7,740 nucleotides of DNA from Anaerolineae bacterium (lineage in GTDB: Bacteria; Chloroflexota; Anaerolineae; 4572-78; J111): assembly GCA_020433785.1 (NCBI GenBank), contig JAGRCC010000615.1:1-7740 (forward strand), written 5' to 3'. Positions within the stretch are counted from its first letter, which is position 1. Every line of letters begins with the position of its first letter. The notes under the pieces are model-generated. The model ran no database searches and had not been told where the DNA came from. It worked only from the letters and a program-made list of their open reading frames with translations. Both the position numbers and the translations under genes were made by a program. Of the stretch, positions 1 through 6,122 are shown piece by piece.

Positions 1-1025
1 GCCACAAAGCAGCAGTTCCAGCCCAGCCCCAACAAAAAGAGAGCCATCGCTAACCAGAGCACGCCCGTTGACAGCGGGGCCAACAAACATGCGGCGATTA
101 AAATCATACCGCCAACAGCAATCATCCTAACCCGCCCCAGCCGATCGACCAGCCAGCCGACCAGAAACGATAAACCATACATGCCCATCGTATGGGCTGT
201 AATCACCCAGGAAATCGGGCCGATGTCGTGGTGATGATTGGTCATATGAACCGGCGTAATCGTCATCACTAAAACCATCGTCAATTGGCCGAAAATCATC
301 GCAGCGATGGCTAACTTGGCCCGGTGATCGCCCCAGAAAATTTGCGAGAAGTTACGGCCCTGCTGCGGAACGGGGATGGCATCCACATCCGGCTCAGCCT
401 CGGCTAACTGGCGCGCGATTTGAAGCGGATCGGGGTGTAAGAATAGGTTGACGATGACCATCATCAACACGAAAAAGATGATCGCCGCCAAAAATGGGCC
501 GCTAAAGCGGGGAAAGCCAAAGCTCTCGGCCAGGTTGCCGGTGCCGCTAATCAAGGCCGGCCCGGTAATCGAGCCGACCGTGCCGCCAAAAACCACCAGG
601 CTGAGCGCCCGGGCCCGCCGCTGGAGTACGTTCGATTCGGCGGCGGCGTAGCGCCCCAAATCATTAACCCCTTTAGCTAGCCCTATAAAAAATATGCCGA
701 TGATAAAGGGCAGCAGCGACTCGCTGACCACCGCCCAGCCGGCCACCAGCGCTCCGCAAATGCCCAAGACGTGCCCCACCGTCAGCCCCAGCCGCCGCCC
801 GGCCACATTCATAAAACGACCGATCGGATAGGCCACTGCGGCCGCGCCCAACATCGTCATTAACGACGGAATGCCCAACATCCACTGCCGATCGCCGCCC
901 ACTAACTGCACCACAATGATGGAACTAATGGTAAAAATCATAATGGTCGTGGCCGAAAAAAGACTCTGGGTCGCCAGCAGGGCCAGGGTGATTTTTCGAC
1001 CCGCGTTTTCAAATGATGTGTCCAC
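1..1025 (-). CDS. MFS transporter, 3' end outside the window
   Basis: An integral inner-membrane carrier of the major facilitator superfamily, using a proton or substrate gradient; the substrate cannot be read from the sequence. The minus strand is open from a GTG at 1025 down to base 1, giving 341 codons out of the usual 400-450. The protein is a chain of hydrophobic segments with both MFS loop signatures. The first is in the TM2-TM3 loop (residues 69-79, GRFMNVAGRRL, with Asn in place of the usual Asp). The second is the matching loop of the C-terminal half (290-298, GWLVDRLGR). A hydrophilic stretch with acidic residues at about 197-235 is the central loop between the two six-helix halves. 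The segment TPVHMTNHHHDIG followed by AHTMGMYGLS resembles, from memory, a family of uncharacterised actinobacterial/Chloroflexota MFS proteins. GTG is chosen because GGAGG lies 9 bases upstream and the first helix follows after about 12 residues. It is divergent from the SARP-kinase gene, so regulation by that protein is plausible but unproven. Confidence 0.9.
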   Translation of the reverse strand, partial: MDTSFENAGRKITLALLATQSLFSATTIMIFTISSIIVVQLVGGDRQWMLGIPSLMTMLGAAAVAYPIGRFMNVAGRRLGLTVGHVLGICGALVAGWAVVSESLLPFIIGIFFIGLAKGVNDLGRYAAAESNVLQRRARALSLVVFGGTVGSITGPALISGTGNLAESFGFPRFSGPFLAAIIFFVLMMVIVNLFLHPDPLQIARQLAEAEPDVDAIPVPQQGRNFSQIFWGDHRAKLAIAAMIFGQLTMVLVMTITPVHMTNHHHDIGPISWVITAHTMGMYGLSFLVGWLVDRLGRVRMIAVGGMILIAACLLAPLSTGVLWLAMALFLLGLGWNCCFV

Positions 1026-1034
1026 TCTAGGAGA

Positions 1035-1039
1035 CCTCC
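1035..1039 (-). promoter_or_regulatory. Ribosome binding site of the MFS gene
   Basis: On the minus strand the sequence TGGAGGTCTCCTAGA precedes the GTG codon at 1025. GGAGG is a perfect anti-Shine-Dalgarno match with a 9-base spacer. It decides the start: the only nearby upstream ATG (about 1040) is out of frame and meets a stop after three codons. Confidence 0.7.
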
Positions 1040-1051
1040 ATTTTTCTAAAG

Positions 1052-1057
1052 ATTATA
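1052..1057 (-). promoter_or_regulatory. -10 box of the MFS gene promoter
   Basis: Read on the minus strand this is a perfect TATAAT, placed so that transcription would start near 1045 and leave a leader of about 20 bases that contains the ribosome binding site. No good -35 hexamer is present: with a 17-bp spacer the hexamer would be ACGCCA (1075-1080). That weak -35 coincides with the edge of the palindrome at 1076-1101, which is what an activator-dependent or repressor-controlled promoter looks like. Confidence 0.5.
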
Positions 1058-1075
1058 CTCTCATTATCGTTATCT

Positions 1076-1101
1076 GGCGTATCGAAAACGTTCCATATGC
1101 C
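1076..1101. promoter_or_regulatory. Candidate operator: 26-bp imperfect palindrome between divergent genes
   Basis: The half sites GGCGTATCGAA and TTCCATATGCC pair at 9 of 13 symmetric positions, with GGC at one end and GCC at the other, GAA/TTC inside, and a two-base centre that does not pair. The site sits exactly where the -35 of the MFS promoter should be and about 70 bp upstream of the -10 of the SARP-kinase gene. Size and symmetry fit a dimeric repressor or activator of TetR or MarR type, but no such regulator is encoded in the window. Functional assignment is inference from position and symmetry. Confidence 0.3.
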
Positions 1102-1139
1102 GTACCATAGCGTCGACAATAAGTGACGGGCACTGTGTT

Positions 1140-1157
1140 TTGAAATTTGGTTGAAAC
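1140..1157 (+). promoter_or_regulatory. TTGAAA direct repeat, possible SARP binding site
   Basis: TTGAAA occurs at 1140-1145 and again at 1151-1156, start to start 11 bp, one helical turn apart and directly upstream of the -10 box of the SARP-kinase gene. SARP regulators are known to bind tandem heptamers with 11- or 22-bp periodicity around the -35 region. The fit is partial: the last repeat lies 14 bp from the -10 box instead of the usual 8 or so. The second copy could also simply be a poorly spaced -35 element. Confidence 0.3.
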
Positions 1158-1176
1158 ATTTCCTTCCAGGTATAAT
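1147..1176 (+). promoter_or_regulatory. Promoter of the SARP-kinase gene
   Basis: A perfect TATAAT lies at 1171-1176. Possible -35 elements are TTGGTT at 1147-1152 (18-bp spacer, weak) or TTGAAA at 1151-1156 (better match, but only 14 bp). Transcription would start near 1183, leaving a short leader of under 20 bases with the ribosome binding site in it. A suboptimal -35 with an overlapping direct repeat suggests activator dependence. Confidence 0.5.
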
Positions 1177-1185
1177 CCCCGTATA

Positions 1186-1191
1186 AAGGAG
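1186..1191 (+). promoter_or_regulatory. Ribosome binding site fixing the start at 1201
   Basis: AAGGAG followed by a 9-base spacer leads to ATG at 1201. The reading frame can be extended upstream to a TTG at 1147, but that would place the TATAAT box and this Shine-Dalgarno inside the coding region and add 18 residues with no resemblance to the family. The SARP domain begins right after the 1201 start (SLTLFLFGPPRV). Confidence 0.75.
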
Positions 1192-1200
1192 CAACCCCCC

Positions 1201-4200
1201 ATGGCCAGCTTAACCCTATTTTTGTTTGGCCCGCCTCGAGTCGAGAGGGACGGCGCGCCGGTTGACCTGCCCCGGCGTAAAGCTCTGGCGCTGCTTGTCT
1301 ATCTGGCTGCCAGCGGCCAACCCCACAGCCGCGATGCCTTAGGCGCCTTATTCTATCCCGATAGCGATCAGAGCCGGGCCAGGGCTTATTTGCGGCGCGA
1401 TCTGGCCGTGCTCAACAGTAGCCTGGGCGGTGAGTGGCTTTCGGCCGACCGCGAAACGATTGAATTAGAACGTAACGCGGCTCTGGCCGCCTCCACGTCA
1501 GGGGCGCCGGTAGTCTGGCTAGATGCCGAACGATTTCGCCACCTGCTGGCTGCCTGTCGGACGCACAACCACTCGCCGGAAAAGGTTTGCGCTGATTGCC
1601 GGCCATTGTTGAGTGAAGCTGTTGCCCTCTATACCGACGACTTTTTGGCCGGCTTTTCGCTGCGCGATTGCCCCGAATTTGATGATTGGCAGTTCTTCCA
1701 GTCCGAGGGCCTGCGCCAGGAACTGGCCCATGCGTTGCAACGGCTGGTCCAAGGATGCAGCGAACAAGGCGACTTCCAAGTCGCCGTTCCTTACGCCCGG
1801 CGCTGGGTGGCGCTCGATCCCCTGTACGAACCGGCGCAGCGCCACCTCATTCACCTCTACGATCAGGCCGACCAACCATCGGCGGCCATGCGCCAATATG
1901 ACGAATTTGTTCAACTGTTGGAAACAGAATTGGGCCTGCCGCCGGAAGAAGAGACCACAACCCTCTATGAGGCCATCAAAGCCAAACGCTTGCTCAAGCC
2001 ATTTCTCAAAAATGCCAAACCGGCGGCCTCGCCCCCGGTCGAGTTGAAGCCGGCCAAACCGGCCCCAGACCAGGCGCTGCCCCCAAGCGAGCGCTATGAA
2101 GCTTTGGAAGAAATTGGGCGCGGCGGGTTTGCCACCGTGTACCGCAGCCACGATAAAATCCTGGATCGCGCCGTGGCCTTGAAGGAATTGAGCTCGCATC
2201 TGCTGGCCGATAAAAGCTGGGTGACCCGCTTTCGCCAGGAAGCAAAACTCATCGCCCGGCTAGATCATCCCCGCATTGTAACCATCCACGATGTCGGGCC
2301 GGCCTTCATTGTGATGCGGCTGGTCAATGGCCCCACGCTGGCCGAGCTACTGGCCGAACGTACCCGCCTGCCGTGGGGCGAAACGCTTGAAGTGATCACG
2401 GCCGTGGCCGAAGCGCTGGATTTCGCCCACCAGCAAGGTATTTTACATCGAGACTTAAAGCCGGCCAATATTCTGCTCGATCCGGAGCGCGGCCCGCTGC
2501 TAACCGATTTCGGTCTGGCCAAATTGATGAGCGAAAATAGCCTCAGCCAAAGCGGCAATGTGGTTGGCACGCCCTACTACATCGCTCCCGAAATTTGGGA
2601 TGGCCACGAGGCCACGCCCCAAACCGATACTTACGCTCTGGGCTGTATCCTGTACGAGATGCTGACCGGCCAGAAACTTTTCTTTGGCGAAACGCCGCCG
2701 ACCGTTATGGCGGCTCACTTCCAAACGCCGGGTTTCCCCACCCGCTGGCCGGCCGAAGTGCCCGCCGGCATCACCGCCGTGCTGACCAAATCGCTGGCCC
2801 GCCGGCCTCAGGAACGCTATGCCACGGCCCACGATTTAGTGCAAGCGCTTAAAGCGCTGGAGGCCGGTCAGGCGGAAGCTGTGGTCGCCGCACCAGTTAA
2901 ACGGCCCACGCCGCAACAAAACCTGCCACGCCCCTCCACCTCGTTTATAGGGCGCGACGATGAAATTCACAAAATCAGCCAGTTGTTGCTGACCGAGCCG
3001 GACTGCCGGCTGCTGACGATGATCGGGCCGGGCGGTATCGGTAAAACCCGGCTGGCTATCGAGGCGGCGCGGGCGATTGACATGGTCGATGGGGCCTGGT
3101 TTGTGCCACTGGCCCCCCTGAGTTCGGCCAATTTCCTGGCCTCGGCCATTGCCGATGAGTTGGGTTTAACCTTTCACGGTTCGGAAGATCCGGCGGCGCA
3201 GTTGGGTGACCATCTCAAGGATAAGGAACTGCTGCTAGTGCTGGATAACTTTGAGCATCTGCTGTCCCCGGCCGGCGAGGCCGGTTTCTCCGGCGCGGCG
3301 GGCGTCGGGCCGGCTTTGATCGGCGATCTGCTGGAACAAGCGCCCCGGCTCAAAATTCTGGTCACCTCCCGCGAGCGGCTCAACCTGATGGCCGAATGGA
3401 TCTTCCCGATGGAAGGCTTACGCATCCCGGCCTCGGACGAAATCAAAGGCGTTGAAGAGTACAGCGCCGTCCAGCTTTTTATTCAGCGTGCCCGCCAAAT
3501 GCAGCCCCAAATCGGCTGGCACCCCATGGAACGGGCCAGCATCGCCCGCATCTGCCGGCTGGTGGGCGGCATGCCGCTGGGTATCGAGCTGGCCGCCTCG
3601 TGGGTTGGCGTGCTGCCCGTTATCGAAATTCCGCTGGAGATCGAGCGCAATCTCGATTTCCTGGCCTCAACCATGCGCGACCTGCCGGAACGACATCGCA
3701 GCATGCGGGCAATATTCGATCAATCCTGGCATCTGCTGACCGATAATGAGCGGGCGGTCTTTCGGCGCGCCTCGATTTTTCGCGGTGGCTTCACCCGGGT
3801 AGCCATCGAAGCGGTCTGCGGCCAGTTGTCCTGGACTCCGGCCGATTTGCAGGTGGATGATCAAGGCGAATTGCAACTGCCCCGGCGCGAATTCCTCGTT
3901 TTGCAGGCGCTGCCGGGATTGATCAACAAAGCGTTTTTACGGCAGCTCGCCGCCGGTTTGCAGCAGGACGGTCAGGTGGAAGGGCGCTATGACATTCATG
4001 AGTTGATGCGGCAGTACGGCGCGGCGAAGTTGGTCGACTCGGCTGATGATGAGGCCGGCGCCCGTCAACGGCACGCTGAATATTACCTGACTCTTCTGGC
4101 GCGACAAGAAGCCCGAATGAAAGGCAGCCAGCAGCGCCCGGCCCATGAAAAGGTGCTGCGTGAATTTGAAAATATCAAAATCGGCTGGCAGTGGGCCGTC

Positions 4201-5196
4201 GATCAGCATCGCGCCGATTTACTTCTGAACGCTATCGAAGCCTTTTGGCTTTTCCACGTGGAACGAAATCTGTTTCGGGAAGCTGAAGCCATCGTCACCG
4301 GCAATATCAAGGTGATTGAAACGGCCGCCGCCCAAGAGTCGGACTCGTCCTACAGAGTGCTGCTAGGTATTCTGCTGGCCATACAAGGCGGAATGGCGAT
4401 GCGTCGGGGTGAGTATGCCCATGCTAAGACTCGCCTCGGCCGGGCCATCACCTTGCTGCGGTCGTCGCAGGCTCATCGGTGGGTGGCCCTGGCCTTGAAT
4501 TTCAATGCCGCGACTTTCCAGTTAACCGGGGATTTAGAAGCAGCCGCCCGCAGTTTAACGGAAGGTATCGACCTGGCCCGCCAGAGCGACGACCGCTGGC
4601 TAGAGGCATACTCGCTCAACGATCTGGCGATGGTCACCCATTTACGGGGCGATACTACGGCTGCCCAAGCCCTCTCGCAAGAAAGCCTGGCCATTTTTTC
4701 CGGGCTGGACGACCGGCGCGGCACAGCCTTTGTGTTTAGCAATCTGGGCTTCTTTGCCTACCAAATAGGCGAATATCCCGAAGCCGACTGGCTCTATCGG
4801 GAAAGTCTCAGCCTGCGGCGGGTCAATCGCGACCAGTGGGGCATGGCTAATGTCTTGATCGCCTTGGGCTTGGTCGCCCGCGCTCAGGGCGACCAAGCGG
4901 CCGCCCGCAGCAATTTCCGGGAAGCCATTCAAACTGCTCAACAAATCCGGGCGCTGCCGGTAGTGCTAGAGGCGGCGGTGGAATTAGCCGACGTCCTGGC
5001 CGAGGCCGGAGAGGTGAACCAGGCCCAAGATATTATCCGAACCAGCCTCCATCATCCGGCCTTGAGCCAGCCGGCCCGCGAAAAAGCCGAGCAGTTGCTG
5101 GCCGGCTTGCTCCAAGTGGCTTCTCCGCAGCCGTCGGCTGTTTTGCCTGAAGAGGCCGCCAACAAAGAGCTAAACCAGTTAGTCGCCAAGTTGTAA
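1201..5196 (+). CDS. SARP-BTAD / Ser-Thr kinase / NB-ARC / TPR regulator (AfsR-AfsK-like fusion)
   Basis: A cytoplasmic 1331-residue signalling protein without signal peptide or membrane segment. Domains in order: a SARP/OmpR-type winged helix (about 3-95); the bacterial transcriptional activator domain BTAD (about 106-262); a Pro/Ala/Lys linker (266-296); a PknB-type kinase (298-554); an NB-ARC/STAND ATPase with winged helix (about 575-945); a TPR array (about 1060-1295). The kinase looks active: glycine loop 305-313, Lys328, probable helix-C Glu347, HRDLKPAN with Asp418/Lys420/Asn423, DFG Asp436, APE 462-464. Its activation segment carries Ser444, 447, 449, 451 and Thr457. The ATPase has Walker A GPGGIGKT (609-616), Walker B ending LVLDN (679-683), TSR 722-724 and GMPLGIELAA 790-799. 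Streptomyces AfsR has SARP, NB-ARC and TPR parts in about 990 residues and is phosphorylated by a separate AfsK; here a kinase lies within the chain. Likely role: TPR-sensed signal, ATP-driven oligomerisation, transcription activation. Ligand and targets are unknown. Confidence 0.92.
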   Translation: MASLTLFLFGPPRVERDGAPVDLPRRKALALLVYLAASGQPHSRDALGALFYPDSDQSRARAYLRRDLAVLNSSLGGEWLSADRETIELERNAALAASTSGAPVVWLDAERFRHLLAACRTHNHSPEKVCADCRPLLSEAVALYTDDFLAGFSLRDCPEFDDWQFFQSEGLRQELAHALQRLVQGCSEQGDFQVAVPYARRWVALDPLYEPAQRHLIHLYDQADQPSAAMRQYDEFVQLLETELGLPPEEETTTLYEAIKAKRLLKPFLKNAKPAASPPVELKPAKPAPDQALPPSERYEALEEIGRGGFATVYRSHDKILDRAVALKELSSHLLADKSWVTRFRQEAKLIARLDHPRIVTIHDVGPAFIVMRLVNGPTLAELLAERTRLPWGETLEVITAVAEALDFAHQQGILHRDLKPANILLDPERGPLLTDFGLAKLMSENSLSQSGNVVGTPYYIAPEIWDGHEATPQTDTYALGCILYEMLTGQKLFFGETPPTVMAAHFQTPGFPTRWPAEVPAGITAVLTKSLARRPQERYATAHDLVQALKALEAGQAEAVVAAPVKRPTPQQNLPRPSTSFIGRDDEIHKISQLLLTEPDCRLLTMIGPGGIGKTRLAIEAARAIDMVDGAWFVPLAPLSSANFLASAIADELGLTFHGSEDPAAQLGDHLKDKELLLVLDNFEHLLSPAGEAGFSGAAGVGPALIGDLLEQAPRLKILVTSRERLNLMAEWIFPMEGLRIPASDEIKGVEEYSAVQLFIQRARQMQPQIGWHPMERASIARICRLVGGMPLGIELAASWVGVLPVIEIPLEIERNLDFLASTMRDLPERHRSMRAIFDQSWHLLTDNERAVFRRASIFRGGFTRVAIEAVCGQLSWTPADLQVDDQGELQLPRREFLVLQALPGLINKAFLRQLAAGLQQDGQVEGRYDIHELMRQYGAAKLVDSADDEAGARQRHAEYYLTLLARQEARMKGSQQRPAHEKVLREFENIKIGWQWAVDQHRADLLLNAIEAFWLFHVERNLFREAEAIVTGNIKVIETAAAQESDSSYRVLLGILLAIQGGMAMRRGEYAHAKTRLGRAITLLRSSQAHRWVALALNFNAATFQLTGDLEAAARSLTEGIDLARQSDDRWLEAYSLNDLAMVTHLRGDTTAAQALSQESLAIFSGLDDRRGTAFVFSNLGFFAYQIGEYPEADWLYRESLSLRRVNRDQWGMANVLIALGLVARAQGDQAAARSNFREAIQTAQQIRALPVVLEAAVELADVLAEAGEVNQAQDIIRTSLHHPALSQPAREKAEQLLAGLLQVASPQPSAVLPEEAANKELNQLVAKL
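3271..3294. repeat. GC-rich imperfect palindrome inside the NB-ARC coding region
   Basis: GCCGG at one end and CCGGC at the other, with GA/TC and two G-T wobbles further in, form an imperfect 24-bp hairpin. It encodes the middle of a Gly/Ala/Pro-rich segment (residues 690-704, PAGEAGFSGAAGVGP) between Walker B and the next helix. In related ATPases this loop is usually short and charged, so the segment looks like an in-frame insertion. It resembles a REP-like palindromic unit, but only one copy is visible here. Confidence 0.35.
4868..4898. repeat. Perfect 12-bp inverted repeat in the TPR coding region
   Basis: GCTTGGTCGCCC (4868-4879) and GGGCGACCAAGC (4887-4898) are perfect reverse complements around a 7-base loop. 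The stretch encodes GLVARAQGDQA, ordinary TPR sequence, so protein coding alone explains most of it. An uninterrupted 12-bp stem in the message is nevertheless stable and lies about 300 bases before the stop codon. Any role (pausing, internal processing) is unproven. Confidence 0.4.
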
Positions 5197-5244
5197 GCGG
5201 TCAGCTATCAGCGGTCAGTTGCAGGCTGATAGCTGACCGTTTAC
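5193..5244. repeat. 20-bp-stem inverted repeat spanning the stop codon; possible terminator or dispersed palindromic repeat
   Basis: Bases 5193-5212 pair with 5225-5244 at all 20 positions (one of them G-U) around a 12-base loop. The left arm contains the TAA stop codon (5194-5196) of the SARP-kinase gene; the core is CGGTCAGCTATCAG / CTGATAGCTGACCG. The loop repeats GGTCAG, so GCGGTCAG occurs at 5197-5204 and 5211-5218, and the right arm could pair with either copy, giving two mutually exclusive hairpins. As a terminator it lacks a proper U-tract (only TTT at 5240-5242, itself part of the stem), so it may attenuate or protect the 3' end rather than terminate. The iterated CAGCTATCAGCGGTCAG style is, from memory, typical of short dispersed intergenic repeats in some bacteria. 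Confidence 0.75.
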
Positions 5245-5256
5245 CCAACCGCACAG

Positions 5257-5263
5257 AAAGGGA
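5257..5263 (+). promoter_or_regulatory. Ribosome binding site of the first hydrolase gene
   Basis: AAAGGGA with a 10-base spacer to the GTG at 5274, the only plausible start before the conserved N-terminus. No promoter is convincing in the 29 bases between the palindrome (ending at 5244) and the start, so this gene either depends on read-through from the regulator gene or on a promoter hidden in the palindrome. Confidence 0.5.
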
Positions 5264-5273
5264 ATCGACGCCG

Positions 5274-6122
5274 GTGCGTTCACTGGAGCCACGCCGTAGT
5301 GGCCAATTTAATATCCGGGGCTTTCGGATCGGCTTCAAAGAATTTGGGCAGCCCGATGCGCCCGCTGTGCTCCTGCTGCCGCCCTGGCAAATTGTCCACC
5401 ACCGTCACTGGAAAATGCAAATACCGTATCTGTCGCTGTTTTTTCGGGTGATCGTTTTCGACGCGCCCGGCAACGGCGACAGCGAGCGCACCACCGACCC
5501 GGCGGCTTCTCAGTTTGATAGCATTTTAGATGATGCTATCGGCGTCCTTGACCATCTAAACGTGTCACGTGCTCACGTGATTGGATTTTCAAGAGGCGCG
5601 CCTTACGGTGTAGGGCTGGCCGCTCGTTTCCCGGAACGCGTTCAGCGTCTCATTCTTATTGCCTACGGCCCTCCGAAATATGATGGCGCCCAAAAATTTT
5701 GGACCCCTCGCCGTCGTTATCAGGGCATGGAAAAGCGAAATGCCCACTACTGGCGTGAGCATTACGATGACTGGTTAGATTTTTTCTTCAAAACCATGTT
5801 TGTTGAACGCCACTCCACCAAACAGATTGATGACGGGATCGAATGGGGGCGGGCGACCACGCCGGAGGTTTTGGCGGCGACGCTGGCCAACCCCGTCCTC
5901 AAATCCAAAGAACCACTGGCCACGATGATCGACCGGATAACTTGCCCTGTACTTGTCATTCACGGCACGGCAGACCAATTATCCCCCATTAGCCACAGCC
6001 AAAACCTGGTTAAGGTCCGGCCCGATTGGGAACTGGTCGTGTTGGAAGGCAGCGGTCACGCGCCGCATTTGCGCGATCCGGTCAAAATTAATTTACTGAT
6101 TAAGGAGTTTTTGTGCCGATGA
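5274..6122 (+). CDS. Alpha/beta hydrolase
   Basis: A complete 282-residue cytoplasmic alpha/beta-hydrolase-fold enzyme, probably a carboxylesterase or a hydrolase of a related small-molecule bond; the substrate is unknown. The catalytic triad is readable: Ser106 in the nucleophile elbow GFSRG (104-108), Asp234 in HGTADQLSP, and His262 in GSGHAPH. The usual His-Gly of the oxyanion loop is replaced by PPWQ (36-39), followed by the signature HWKMQIPYL (45-53). The cap region (about 135-215) carries NAHYWREHYDDWLDFFF and HSTK, which recur in the next gene. GTG is used as start. The choice is supported by a ribosome binding site 10 bases upstream and by gap-free alignment of MRSLEP with MKAIEP of the next protein. 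It lies 77 bp after the regulator gene and overlaps the next gene by four bases, so the two form an operon. By eye the two hydrolases share nearly half their residues, so they arose by tandem duplication. Confidence 0.9.
   Translation: MRSLEPRRSGQFNIRGFRIGFKEFGQPDAPAVLLLPPWQIVHHRHWKMQIPYLSLFFRVIVFDAPGNGDSERTTDPAASQFDSILDDAIGVLDHLNVSRAHVIGFSRGAPYGVGLAARFPERVQRLILIAYGPPKYDGAQKFWTPRRRYQGMEKRNAHYWREHYDDWLDFFFKTMFVERHSTKQIDDGIEWGRATTPEVLAATLANPVLKSKEPLATMIDRITCPVLVIHGTADQLSPISHSQNLVKVRPDWELVVLEGSGHAPHLRDPVKINLLIKEFLCR
6102..6107 (+). promoter_or_regulatory. Ribosome binding site inside the end of the first hydrolase gene
   Basis: AAGGAG lies 11 bases before ATG 6119. An in-frame GTG at 6113 has a 5-base spacer and would add only two residues (MP). 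ATG 6119 is preferred because its N-terminus aligns without gaps to that of the preceding paralogue. The stop and start codons overlap as ATGA (6119-6122), indicating translational coupling. Confidence 0.6.

Noticed and set aside
1147..1200. Upstream extension of the regulator gene to a TTG start
   Set aside because: The added 18 codons contain the TATAAT box and the Shine-Dalgarno of the 1201 start and have no SARP-like residues.
2013..2073. Repeated GCCAAACCGGC units in the linker before the kinase
   Set aside because: Simple Lys-Pro-Ala low-complexity linker coding. This is expected between domains and not a separate element.
1519..2199. 226-codon open frame on the minus strand
   Set aside because: Antisense shadow of the SARP-BTAD and early kinase region. 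It has no domain-like features and no ribosome binding site.
1201..5196. Interpretation as an anti-phage STAND (Avs-like) defence protein
   Set aside because: The NB-ARC and TPR parts are shared with such systems, but the N-terminus is a SARP-BTAD DNA-binding module rather than a nuclease or other toxic effector, and no defence genes are adjacent.
5564..5580. Two CACGTG palindromes close together (TCACGTG repeated)
   Set aside because: They lie within well-supported hydrolase coding sequence (VSRAHVIG) and have no promoter context, so chance is the simplest explanation.
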